A stretch of DNA of 64,000 nt from Pseudopyrenochaeta lycopersici (taxonomy: Eukaryota > Ascomycota > Dothideomycetes > Pleosporales > Pseudopyrenochaetaceae), in contig NHZP01000001.1 of assembly GCA_003313425.1 (NCBI GenBank), forward strand, positions 1,798,001 through 1,862,000. Reading direction: 5' to 3'. The position numbers and the translations under genes are program-made. Shown piece after piece: positions 22,301 to 33,702 of the stretch (positions are counted from its first letter, which is position 1; each line of letters starts with the position of its first letter). Below the pieces are notes generated by a model. That model was not told where the DNA came from. It was given only the letters and a program-made list of their open reading frames with translations, and did not search any database.

Positions 22301-24179
22301 CGTCTGTTGTATGGAAGCCTGGGAGCCAGAGTTGCACATGGTTAAGTACTTCACTATCTTAACTGATTATAAGAACCTGAAATACTTCTACACTGAGAGA
22401 TAACTATTAGAGAGACAAGTGCGCTGGTCAGAATTCCTCTTAAGGTTCAACTTCACCCTCGAATGGAAGCCCGGGAAGATGATGGGAAAGCCTGACGCAT
22501 TGTTACGACGAGAACAGGACCTGCCCGCTAACTATGACGACGAACGCCTCTGATCTCGGTTCAAACGGCTCTTTTAGAATAAGCACCTTAGGAACACTTA
22601 AGTCCTATCTCTCGCCTCATCGCTAACCAATATCGATTTTGCGAAGAGTGTACGACTGTTCGAAGACGACTAAATGCAAGAACTATGGCATAAGAGTCGA
22701 CAGCAGGACAAGCTCTACTAAGAGCTTACTACCCTGGTAATACGCAAAGAGAGAAACCTTCTAGTAGATCTGCAGAAAGAGAAATCCGTAAGCATGGCGG
22801 AATGCTCTGTGGACGAGAGAGGCTTGCTACGATTTCGAGGAAGGATCTGGATCCTAAATTGCGAACTACTACGCACTTAGATTATTTAAAATATCTACGA
22901 CTCGCATATTACTGGACACCCTGGGAGAGACCTTACCTACGTAATCTTATTAAGGCAGTTCTTTTGGTCAGGTGCTGCGAGTGACGTGCGACAATTTGTT
23001 AGAAACTGCGAAGTGTGCGGGAGAAACACTATATGGAGGGAGACGAAGAAGGGCCTCCTTAAGCTAATGCTAATACCTGAACGTATCTGGGGGGAAATCT
23101 CCATCGACTTTATCACAGACTTGCCGCTATTGGGGCGAGACAACGCTTTAAGCTGCATGGTTCTGACAGATCGGCTTACGAAAGGAGTAGAACTAGAGAG
23201 TATGCACGATCTCTCCGCTGAAGCAGTCGCACAAAGGCTCTTTGAACGCTACTACCTAATTCATGGCATCCCTACTGCAATCACGAGCGATAGAGGCCCT
23301 CAATTTGTTAGCGATCTATGGAGATATTTTTGCAGACTCTTAAATATCGAGCAACGCCTATCAACTGCCTATTACCCACAAACTGATGGTGCTACTGAAC
23401 GGATGAACCAAGAGATTGAGAAGATGATTCGCATTTGGGCAACCTACACGCAGGAGAACTGGTTAACACTCCTGCCTATTATTATGGGAGCGATTAACAA
23501 CCGAGAGGCATCATCTACAGGACTAAGCCCTTTTTTCTTTATGCACGGATACTATAACGAGCCAATACAGCTTGTTGAAGAGCGCACAATCCAGGGCCGA
23601 ATAAAGAAGGATGGCGAAGTACTAGCAGAAGATTTCCTTAAAAGACTTTAAGACGCAACAGAATGGGCCTAAGCTGTAATAGCTATGGCACAGGAGAAAC
23701 AACAACACTAAGCTAACAGAACCCGAACAGCAGCACCGCAGTATAAGGAGGGAGACTGGGTATTCCTTAACCTGAGGAATGTAAAAACATTAAGACCCTC
23801 GAAGAAGCTAGACTGGTTGCATGGCAAGTACCGAGTTGTACGATAAGTTAGCTCCCACGCATATAAGCTTGATGTTCCTGGTAGGATACATCCCGTTTTC
23901 TACGTTGATGTACTACGACCTGCACTAAATGATCCTCTCCCATCCCAGAAGACTGGGGACAGCTAACTAGGGCCCTTACTTATTGATGGAGAGGAAGCCT
24001 GGCTAGTTGAGCGAATACTAGACGAAAGGGCTACAAGGCGGGGCCGAAGACACTTTAAAGAAGCGCGTGTGAAGTGGGTTGACTATGCGGACCCAACCTG
24101 GGAGCCAGTTGAGAATGTGCGTAAGACTGAGGCATGGAAGCTATGGACGAAGACGCGCAGAAAGGGAGGAGGGGGGTAA
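19338..24179 (+). pseudogene. Chromovirus gag-pol polyprotein, inactivated by in-frame stops
   Basis: All open pieces lie in one frame, from ATG 19338 to a natural TAA at 24177-24179 that abuts the 3' LTR. Order: Gag (19338 on); a zinc-knuckle remnant near 20335-20380 with its His replaced by Cys and one codon stopped; protease near 20605, where the active DSG triplet reads DLG; reverse transcriptase with YIDD intact near 21708-21719; RNase H near 22120-22400; integrase 22986-23651 with DRGPQF and TDGATERMNQ; and a C-terminal chromodomain near 23990-24140 (ending DPTWEPVENV). Stops are CAG/CAA/CGA changed to TAG/TAA/TGA; I found no clear Trp-to-stop change. The copy cannot make Pol, though its LTRs and cis sites look intact. 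Confidence 0.9.
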
Positions 24180-24352
24180 TGTAACGGGCTAGGCCAGTGC
24201 TCGAGGCTGCGCCGTCGTGCACGGATGTACGGCTCGTGCACGGAAAACTTTGTACCTCGCGTGGCACCCAATTCTCCTCTTTTCTTCCTATCTTGGTTGT
24301 AGATAGCATCTGGACTAGATAGCTGGAATCCAGTTACTAGAGACCGCTCACA
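24180..24352 (+). repeat. Chromovirus 3' LTR
   Basis: 173 bp, matching the left copy; followed by the GTAGG duplication. Confidence 0.9.
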
Positions 24353-24357
24353 GTAGG

Positions 24358-24814
24358 TCTATATCGCCAAACCGTTACCTTAAGGGGTTACGGCGGTTCC
24401 ACCCGTCTATAGAATGCTGCTAATATAGTAACGCTAATCTAAACATAGCTAGAAGTAAAATACCTAATTCGCCGCGCAAAGAGGTTATAGCTGTTCCTTC
24501 TTAATAAGGGTCTCGTCATCTATACTGCAGTATTATTTCCTAATACCTTTCTTTTCCTTCTGTTATAGTTAGGTCTGAATCCTTAGATAGTTTCGTGTGC
24601 AGTCGCCCTAACATTCTTTCGCCCTAACATTCTTTCGCTAAGGACGTCGCTCCGCCCTTGTTCGTCAGCGCGGCTGTCGTCTGCCTCGCTAGCTAATGTC
24701 CAGGGTTAGTAGTCTTAGAGCTGTTATAACAGGGGGTAGCTATCGCTCTAGTTAATTAGTTAGGCCAGGAGTAGCTGCTTAATCTAGGGGAGCCGCTATT
24801 AATTCCGCGATAGG
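24358..24814. other. Non-coding part of the large Gypsy between pol and the nested chromovirus
   Basis: RIPed sequence inside the large Gypsy. No reading frame recognised. Confidence 0.5.
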
Positions 24815-27800
24815 CTAGTTACTAGTTATCCTCCTAGTGCAATTTCCTTTACTTCTATATCTTTTTACAAAGGCTTCGCGAGCCAGTCATTCATCTAGAG
24901 TCTCTAGATAAAGGGTATTATATTCTACTACAGCCTCTAGGGCTCTATCTAGCTAGTCTAATGCGTACTATTAATTGTAAACTAATCCCTAACCTTTCCA
25001 CCTAACAAGATATTTACGTTAGCCTGTCTTGCAGCTAATCCATTATAACAACAGTCTTTCTATCTTATATTCCAGATATTCGTTAGCAGCTAAGTCTACT
25101 AGTTCCTAGCGGGTCTTAATAGTTCGTTTATAGGGGTCGCTTCCTTTTAGAAGTAGCTCTAGCTGTTATACTAACACTACTAGGTGTATCTTAAGATTGT
25201 CTAGGAGCTCCAGCCAGTAAGCGTTATCGCCAACCTTACTAAGGACCTTTAGCGGGCTCAACCTCTAAAAGCTAACCTTTTTATTAAGGTGTCCTAATGT
25301 CCGATATCTGTAATAGTACCTCAGCGTTACCTAGTCGCCTAGCTTTAGCTTAAGGGGCTTATGTTTAGAGTTATATTAGTGCTTTATTAAGATGGCTGCG
25401 AAGGAGAGAGCCTCTTAGGCTATTTCTTAAAATTACTGTCGTAAGCTTTTATAGTCTTAGACTAAAAGGTCTGTAATAGCGTTTAGCGCGTCGCGCGGGT
25501 TAAAGCCTTGTATCTATTGCATTAGCGTAACGCCTGTAGACGCGTTAGGTAAAGTGTTAAGGGCAAATTTAATGTATAGTATCGCGTCTAGCTAGTCCAA
25601 GTTAGAGTTGGCGGTGCAGTAGTATTGTAGAGCGATTTTGATAGTCTAGTTTGTTCGTTCTAATTAACCGTCTAACTATAGGTGCTAGGCGGTCGTAGTT
25701 AGGTAGCAGACGCCAAGTTTCTTAAACATCCGCTGCTATAGTTCGCTTAGAAAGCAAGGATCTTAGTTAGAAATAACCCTAGTTAGGAGCCCCTATTCGT
25801 GATTAATTAGGTGCTTAAGCAGCCCTGCTCCCTAATCAGCGGCTGACTAGTCTGTTATGCCTAGGATAATTAACACTTACTTTATAGTTTTACAGGTGGC
25901 TGTAAGAATAGCGTTATAGCTCTTACTGCTCGCTAGTAGGCTAGTAATAATGTTAATTACAATAATTAAGTGTAGAACTTTAGGCGCGGGGATAGGCTCA
26001 AGCGCTCTGTAGGGCTAGTGGCGTTCTGTTCTGTATTAAATACACTAGGGGCACTATTTAATATATACTTTTAAGGCTTTTACTATGCTAGGTATATATA
26101 TAGATTATTAAAGGCGGTTATAGGTGCAGTAGTATTCTTAATAGAAATGCTTGTCGTAAGCTTGCTAGAAGACTTCCTATGCTATACTTTTTAGGATGCA
26201 CAGCCGCTCTATGCTGTTAAGGCTATTATAGTAGTAGAGGAGGTCGTCTTTAAGGATAAAGTTTAGTCCTCTTAACAGTCTTCCTCGTTCGTAGACTGCG
26301 CCGTTAGCATCTACTCTATTCCTGTAGTCCTTACTATCTTATTATTTATTAAAGTCGCCCTTAATAACTATAAGGACTTTTTTAAAGTTAGGGTTATTAT
26401 AGTATGCTTTCCTAAGCTTAGCTTTAAACTCATCTGCTAGGCTAACTACCACCGCGTTAAATGCGTAAGCGCAAGAATACGCGTTATCTAGGTTCTTAGT
26501 TAAGCAGCGCTAGTTTATAGTTAGCATACTTATTTCTTTTACAACGTCAAAGTTAAGGTAGTGTTTAACGCTATACTCAAGGTCGTGCGCGATAGTAGGG
26601 CGTGTCCCCGTGCCCTGCTTGTGTTAATGCCGCTATACTTAGTGTTTATAGCTACGTCGTATAGTTATGTAGGCGTATTTAAGGTCTTTAAGGATGTCAG
26701 TTTTCTTATCAGAGACCGCCAGCAACCCTAGCAGGCAGCTAAGGGCGTCTAGTACGAAGTAGGTTCAACTAGGGCAGTATCGCACTTAGAGGTTAGAGAA
26801 CTGCTGTAGGTATTGCGCGCAACAGATCAGCCTAAGGTTTAGGCGGTTAGCTAAGCTTAAGGTAAGCAATCATTATTAAGCTATAGCGGTAACCGCAGAG
26901 TAGTTAGTAAAGATGTAGTATTATAGGGCTGCTGCTATAGTATGTCTTAATTTCTATGCTGCCTAGACTACAGCTAATATTTCTAGCTTAGTCGCAAAGT
27001 ATCTAGTCTCCGCTAGTAACAAACGCTTTAAAAGAAAAAGAATTAGCTGTATAGATCCTTCTGTAAAATCCTTAACCTTTTTAAGCCAGGCTATAGGTCC
27101 ATTTTCTATTCCTTTAAATCTAGCAGGAGCTAGAACTGCTATAAGTTCTAGCTCTAGGTCGTCCTTTACGTAATACACAAAAACGCCGAAACTGTATTCC
27201 TTTAAAGCGTCTACCTCTATGTAAAGTAGATGCTTAGAATCTAGATAATAGAGCTTAATATCCCTACTTAATGTTTATTAAATAGTGTTAAAGGCTAGCC
27301 GCAGCTTCGCATTTTCCTTAATTAGGATATAATCTCCGTGTCGCTTCCTTTTAAACTTGCTAGGGGGCGCAGATTTTAGCAGCTTAGTCTTAAGGTTCTT
27401 AAGTAGAGCAGCCAACTAGGCATAGTATAGGCACTTGTCTCTTATGTATCCGGCCTTGCCTATATATATCTCTAGCTGTATAGCTATTTTTAGGAATTAA
27501 ATGTTTCAAATAGCTGCAATTTGTTCAGATGTTAACGACAGACTAAACTAATTGACTTTTCTTCTTAGTAAGGTAACGCTAGGATAGCTAATGTAGCATT
27601 TCCTAGGGTTCAGCAAGAAACGGAGCTTGTCTAACCGCTAAAAGGTTTAGTGCAGGTACTACTTGTGTTCTGCGAGGCTGTTTAAGTATATAATAAAGTT
27701 GTTGACATATACTCGTACAAAGGGGAGGTCGCAAATAATATATTCTATCTGTTGCTAGACGTGTTGTATAGAATTAACGTATCCTATAATTGCTACATGC

Positions 27801-30800
27801 AAAAGTTCCTGTCCTCTGTGTAAATTAATTGCTAGTTTGTAGCAATCTTGTTCTGTAATTAGCTATTAGTAGAAGAAGGACACGCTGTTAATAACTAATA
27901 TATGCGTACCTCCTTTAAGCTACTAGATAATGTCTGCCTGTAGCCTTAGTAGGTATAAGTCCTTAACTACTGCGTTGTTTAGTGCGCGGAGGTCAACCAC
28001 AGGTTAGCCTTTGCGGCTGACCTTACTGTTACTATCTACTATAGTTTTCTAAGCTACAAAGACTAGACAGCTAAAGTAGGTCCCTTAGGTTACCTAGGAC
28101 ATCTTAGCTTAGCCGTGCAGCTTATTAAAGGTGTTATTTACTATGCCTTATTCTTCTAGGGTAAGCAGATATAGCTTAATATTTAGCTTAACGTTCTCTT
28201 ATCTTAGGATAAGAGGTATGCGTATATATTATTCTAGTAGTATATCTACAGTAGTTCCGCAGTCGCTGAATAGGATTAGATACTCTACGCAAACTTTCTG
28301 CAGCTCTTAAGCTTCTACTAAATCTGCGTCTCTATATATATACATACTATTATTAAGGATAGTCTCCTTGTCTGCTTTGCGGATCCCTCCAAAAGCAGCT
28401 CCTACTACTAGCTTATAGTAAACCTAGTACGCCCCGTCTATGTCTAAAGGGACAACGTATCTAAGGCGAGCGTTCCGCTGTATTATAACTAGAGTAGCTA
28501 TGTTATTATAGTAGAGCGCGTGTTTTATGTCTAATATTATAAATACTATATAGCCTGTAGCCTAGTATAGTTTAGACGCGGACCTCTACAGGCAGAACTT
28601 AAGGTTATAGTCTTTTAATAGCTTGCGGTTAAACTAGATAGGTACATATTGCGCGGTGTTTACAGTAATAATAGTATTAGCTACTACTGTTACTTTAGCT
28701 GGCGCTATTCGTGATTATAGCCTAGTGTGCGCTTAGACAGGCACTACTACGTCTTAGCATTTCAGGAAGGTTATAGTTCTATCTTTTATGTTTATAACTG
28801 CGTGCTCTAGTCTAAGCATGTCTATTCTAAGCAGTAGGCCTAGCGATAGGTCTTAGACAATCCGCATGTTCGCGCAGATAGCTGCGCATACAAGATTTCC
28901 TACAGTGTCCATTCCTAGCAAGTAAATCCATTCCTGCATATAGGACTGCGTTTAATAGCATTATTCGCCTATACTTTTTATAGTGAGCGGCTTCTTATAT
29001 TATAATATCTCTGCGTGTAGTAGGTATGTTTTAAGAAATCCGCTATCTATAAGGGTGACAGATGCTCTAGTGTCTAGTGTAATAACTATAGGATAGCTGT
29101 CTAGTGCGAATTTTGCTGTTACCTAAAGGTACTACTATCTTCTTTAGGTAATTACTAATTCTTTTAGTTTCTTATTTAATAAATGTATAATAGGTATGTT
29201 TTCTATAAGGTTTGTTATAAACCGCCCTTAATATAGCCTAGGGGCGGTGTCCAACGCCGTGTTAATAACGCTGTTCGCGCTGTTATCTAGTGTACACAGG
29301 GTCTTACTTACTAGGGTAAGGCCCAATAGTTTTTCAGTTATGTTGTCTGCGTACCGCTGTCTGCGGGTTAGATAGCTAGTAACATATAGTGTCCTTTTTT
29401 TTTAATATGCTTCCATAACTTATTCTATAAGGGAAAACTTTCTCTATACTTCTTACAGTCCTTTAATTTATTCCTGCCTAATATAATAACATCCTTATTA
29501 GCTTCTTATTATAATAGGAAATTCTAAAAGGTAGGCTTATAGAGGGCTATTCCTACAAAGCAGGCTGGGTCAATACTATCCTTATTAAATTCCAGCATTC
29601 AAAATAGTTCTAGTACATAGTCACTTACTAATAGCTAGCTGTCATCCAGATCCTCCTTCAGACTGCTATCTCCTAGCAAGGTAGCTGCCCTTTATAAGTC
29701 TTATACCTTTTCTTCTAACGTCGCCTCTTCTGTATTATTATAGTATGCTTTCTAGGCATTTTAGTAGAAACCGCCGCTTCTATAAACAAACAGCTATACT
29801 CTTAGTTAACAGAAATCGCAATAGTTTAGATTTAATTAGTTCAGAGAAGCGTACCCTTTTAGAGAGACAGCCGCGGGCTAGATGCTTAGCTGTACTCTCT
29901 TACAGTCGTTTCTTTACTATTAATTTCTGTTAGGTTTCACGTTTTACTTAGTTATCTACTAATACTACAATTAGTAACTAGTCGTTCCGCTATAGTTCCT
30001 TGTCGTAGCTAATCCACAGCTTTAGAACTGTGATAGTCTTCTGTACCCTGCATTTAATAGAAATATAGAAGAGGAATACCTACTTTAGTTTAACTTGTAC
30101 TTTTACTTCTAAATTCGTACTTAATCCTTGAGCTGCTTCATAAAGTAATAGAAACTAACTGCGTCTGTTGTTAGGTTAGTAACCGTCAGCTGGAAGTTGT
30201 AATCCAGTTTGCTAAAGATAGCAACCATCTATTTCTGTTCGTCTCTAGCTTAGTCGTCATGCCTAGTGTCTTTCAGTGCTCGCACCACTTCGTTCGCGAA
30301 GGCAGATATAGATCTGCTAGCCTGTATATCCTTAATAGTGTATTACAGCGATTCTAAGTTATGATAGGACTCTACTATTCGTGGGGCGAATTTACTGTTT
30401 AGCAGCGATTTCTAGTTGTCTAGCCTGTAACTGCTACAGACCTAGTTCTTAGCTTCTTTAGGTACTTATAAGTTGTACTATTAGAGAGCCTTACTGCAGA
30501 GATACTTAAATAAGTGTCCCTTTACTACGTAGTTAGGGTATATTAGAAGCGCCGCTTCCGCTAACTAGATGAAGTCTCGCACATGTTTAAAACCAGCTTT
30601 ACTCTTATCTGTAGCTATTCCGTTCTTATCTAGGTATTACATAGTAGGGTTAAAGTAGCCTACGTTATTAGGATAGAATTTTGCTTCTCCTCCTATCCTT
30701 TTTACTCTTATATAGATAGCGTTTATTTTATTATCTAAGGGGAAGGTAGTATAGTAGTTATCTCTACAGTCCTCTATTCTGCCTCTAGGGTAGGTAGCTA

Positions 30801-31243
30801 CTATTATCTAAGTTAAGAGCGGTCTCTTAGTTTGCGCAGTTACTAGAAGGTTTAAGCTACTATGCTGGGCGTAGTTAGGGAACTAGCTATCTGCGTGTCC
30901 TAGAGCCGCTGTTCAGCGCGTTAGTAGCTGATTTCCCTATTATTAGTTGTCTTAGTACTAGCTTAGTTGTTGCTGTACGCTGTCTCGCTATTCCTAGGGG
31001 TAGTCCGCCATAGTCCGCGTAAAGGGCTACTCCCCTACAGGTCTAGTGTAAAAATTGCGAGTCTCGCGTTCCGCGCAGGTAGATTAATACTGTATAGGTA
31101 AGGCTAGTAAGACGCGCGGTGACAGGCTAGTAGTCATCGCTAGTAGCTACTTGTGACGATACGCTAATAGTCTCTCGTAAGGTTGAAAACGAGGGGGATT
31201 TGGCGCCATCCTCGCCAGCGGAGGAGGAGATGGCTGCGCACAT
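24815..31243 (-). pseudogene. Large Gypsy gag-pol relic with C-terminal chromodomain
   Basis: Reverse-strand translation from an ATG at 31243 gives a Gag start (MCAAISSSAGEDGAK) and a Gag body around 30200-30540. A protease remnant near 29060-29077 reads LDTRAS instead of LDTGAS. Reverse transcriptase follows near 27.7-28.0 kb with YVNN in place of YVDD (27698-27709), then integrase near 25640-25690 (the TAYHPQTDGQTERTNQ block with several stops), the GDWV/RYRTLGHLNKK integrase tail near 25300, and a chromodomain-like end (KYLVRWKG) before a stop at 24815-24817. Many Gln and Trp codons are stops, and at least one frameshift lies near 30.8 kb. The copy is dead. Confidence 0.8.
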
Positions 31244-32155
31244 TAGCTAGCCGCCTAGGTTAGTAATACTCTAGATATATAGTAGAGCTGTAGTTCTCTA
31301 GCGAGGTGAGATTGCGGGGCTGGCTCCTTAGTATGCTTATCGCGACGTAATTGCTAGCGGAGGGGTAAGAGATTCCTTAACGCCCGGCGGGTGTATAAGC
31401 GCTAGGTCGCTTCCTCTAGAAGATCCTAAAATCTCGTTTTAGTGTCCTAAGCAATTTTGCTGAGGCGTAATTCCAGGCCTTAGACGAGTATCTAAATAGG
31501 TCCTTACAGGTCCTAGAGCACGTTGTTTCTAACAGCAGTCCGTATAGCTGATGAATGTACAGCAGCTTTAACTGTTGCTAGTATTAATTCCCTTAGATTC
31601 TTTTAGACTGTAGAACTAACTACTTTAAAGTAATCTTAGAGCTTAGACTGTTACTGCATGTTGAAGGCGTGCAGTTCTCCTAATCTGCGTTAGGTTAAGG
31701 AAGTCTATAATACAGTTCTGTAGTGTAAGTGCTAATGTAACAGGCCTGGATATAACAGGCCTAGATATAACGGGCCTAGGGCAGCTGTTGTAGGAGGCCT
31801 TTCGCTAATTAGCTAGAGGGCTGGATAGTTAGGTGTAGAAACTTAACCTACGTTGTAGGTTATGTTGCCTGCCTGCGGTAGAGCCTAAGTCTGTTAAGCA
31901 GGCCTTAATACTGCAGATGTTAGTAGACAAGTTAGTAAGGTTGGGGGCCTGTGTTAAGTCGAGGACCTGAAGCCGCCTAGTATTTTAAGCGTAAATAATA
32001 ACTCTTCTTCTAATAGTTCTTCTATTTTAGTGATCTGTTTAGTTCCCGCCCCTAGCAGGACTAATAGCTAATTACTAGATAGTCTGTGTTATTACAGAAA
32101 GCTAGTAAAGCCGCTAGTAGGGTTATTCCTGACTAGTAGTTAGTCTATAATTTGT
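31244..32155. other. Leader region of the large Gypsy, proximal part
   Basis: RIPed sequence upstream of the relic gag. At 31736-31780 is a short triplicate, a 15-base unit like TATAACAGGCCTAGA repeated three times with small changes. No coding frame seen. Confidence 0.4.
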
Positions 32156-32160
32156 GGTAG

Positions 32161-32335
32161 TGTCAGATAAGAGGCATAAAAACTGAAGTATACGAATACT
32201 GCATCGTGGACGGTATCACCTATGTATCATCGATGTATCAGGTCTGTGTTTAAAAAGGAGAGAAAACAGAACCAACGGAAATACAATAAATTCTGATCCA
32301 CGATCATGACCAAAAAGATTCATTAAATTCTGACA
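32161..32335 (+). repeat. Copia 2 5' LTR
   Basis: 175 bp. The bases just inside it (32336 on, ATTAAGAGTCTC) resemble the complement of the anticodon region of tRNA-Lys(CTT), which would fit half-tRNA priming as in Copia; not a TGG-type primer site. Confidence 0.9.
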
Positions 32336-32372
32336 ATTAAGAGTCTCACTGACCCTATAACGAGCGAGGACC

Positions 32373-33698
32373 ATGTCTCACGCAAATATTACCGGCGTAC
32401 GCGACGCTACGATCATCCTCACCGACTACACGAACTACACGCCATGGTTACTACAACTCAAAGCAAAAGCAGAGTTCCACGACGTATGGGCAATCGCAGA
32501 CCCTGATGGAACTAGAGAACCTTTGCTGGAACCGATCCCCCCAGTCCTACCACGATTAGCTGACTACGTACCGGCTGTAGTCCAACGACCGGCACCCAGC
32601 GCGTCGTCAAACTCTCGGGGTAACCGGGTTGGATCATCAAGCCAGCCAACAAGATCAAACCCGTCCCGGACCGATGCAACTCCAGCTACACCGACGAAAC
32701 TATCGGGCTTATCACCTGGAAGCCAGGGAACATACAAGGCCGATCGAGGCGACTACAAGGTACAGCTCGAAGCCTACAAGATCGACGAGAAGAAATACGA
32801 CAGAGAACGGGCTAACTATCGGTTACTTGCAACGCACATTCAGAGCACAGTATCAGCGCACATTCAGCGCAACTGCTGCCTCCCTGGTACCACGATTCGC
32901 CGATGGATTATTGATATCCGAAGGACAGTAGGAATCAACCCACTCGAAGAACGCCAACGAGCACGAACAAGATATCACAATGCATTGAAGCCAATGAGGA
33001 CCCCAGTAAACTGGGATATCTGGCTTGCCGAATACGATCGAGCAGCAACTGACGCTGAGACCGAAGGAGTCGCGGAGGTACAACATAATGACGACATTAT
33101 AGAAGATTTCTTGTCGGCAGTGGAAAAGGTAGCACCTATGTGGGTGACTGCCTTCTCTAGCCAGGTGGCCAGAGGTGACCCAGACCATGACAGAAAAGAA
33201 ATGATGAAACTCTTCCGGGAGCATATGAGCCGCTCCTACCCACAAAAGGGCAAGCAGAAGAGCGCTTTCGCTGCTGGAGACGCTGCATACCCCGCTGGCG
33301 GTGAATCCGACCAGGGCGCACAGAGGGACGCCTCCGGTGTAGCTGAAGGAGCATCATCAGCCTTACGGGGCAAGAACCGTGGTAGAACCCGGGGAAAACG
33401 CAAATTTGGGCAAATCAGCACCAGATCCAAGCATTCCTCTCTGGAGGATACGGCGGCAGTCGAAGGCACAACATGCCATGCTTGTGAACAGCGCCACAAT
33501 CTTTTTGATTGTTTCTATCTAAACGAAGATAAGGCACCTACGTGGTTTACACCAGATTCAAGATTAGCCAAACTCGTTGAGTACAAAAGAAAGTATGACC
33601 CAGAGCTAATCAAATTATTAGACTCAAAGCGCCAACGATCAAAGACGCCGCTGATTAAGAATTCGCAAACACCAACACCCGAAGTCTTAAAAGATTGA
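32373..33698 (+). CDS. Copia 2 Gag
   Basis: 441 codons from ATG 32373 to TGA 33696-33698. The N-terminal half has the Copia-type Gag layout (TDYTNYTPWLLQLKAKAEF near residues 18-36). A Ser/Pro/Thr-rich linker and a helical region follow, then a basic stretch (RGKNRGRTRGKRKFG) and a zinc-knuckle-like CHACEQRHNLFDC (Cys-x2-Cys-x3-His-x4-Cys, one residue shorter than the canonical spacing). Gag forms the virus-like particle that packages the element's RNA. The stop is followed directly by CTAG, and the frame stays open into pol, so this is likely the short product of a read-through gene. Confidence 0.9.
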   Translation: MSHANITGVRDATIILTDYTNYTPWLLQLKAKAEFHDVWAIADPDGTREPLLEPIPPVLPRLADYVPAVVQRPAPSASSNSRGNRVGSSSQPTRSNPSRTDATPATPTKLSGLSPGSQGTYKADRGDYKVQLEAYKIDEKKYDRERANYRLLATHIQSTVSAHIQRNCCLPGTTIRRWIIDIRRTVGINPLEERQRARTRYHNALKPMRTPVNWDIWLAEYDRAATDAETEGVAEVQHNDDIIEDFLSAVEKVAPMWVTAFSSQVARGDPDHDRKEMMKLFREHMSRSYPQKGKQKSAFAAGDAAYPAGGESDQGAQRDASGVAEGASSALRGKNRGRTRGKRKFGQISTRSKHSSLEDTAAVEGTTCHACEQRHNLFDCFYLNEDKAPTWFTPDSRLAKLVEYKRKYDPELIKLLDSKRQRSKTPLIKNSQTPTPEVLKD

Positions 33699-33702
33699 CT
33701 AG
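33696..33702 (+). promoter_or_regulatory. Probable stop-codon read-through signal between gag and pol
   Basis: TGA CTA G. The UGA-CUA context is an experimentally known leaky stop in fungi, animals and some RNA viruses. Gag and Pol are in the same frame, and the 16 codons after the stop are sense with no ATG before 33756. Confidence 0.65.

Larger units (their letters stand above)
19121..24352 (+). mobile_element. Chromodomain Gypsy (chromovirus) LTR retrotransposon, complete but mutated
   Basis: LTRs of 173 bp at 19121-19293 and 24180-24352 look identical, start TGTAACG and end CTCACA, and are flanked by GTAGG (19116-19120 and 24353-24357). Total 5232 bp. The polypurine tract is just before the right LTR (about 24161-24176). 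The primer site directly after the left LTR (19294-19305) is the exact reverse complement of 12 bases inside the LTR, the arrangement known from self-priming Tf1-type elements. One gag-pol frame runs from 19338 to 24179. Confidence 0.93.

Noticed and set aside
29745..29933. Plus-strand 62-codon frame within the large Gypsy
   Set aside because: Opposite to the relic gag-pol strand and without any match; chance opening in AT-rich DNA.
31736..31780. CRISPR-like short repeats
   Set aside because: Only three contiguous 15-base units without spacers, inside a RIPed retroelement leader in a eukaryote.
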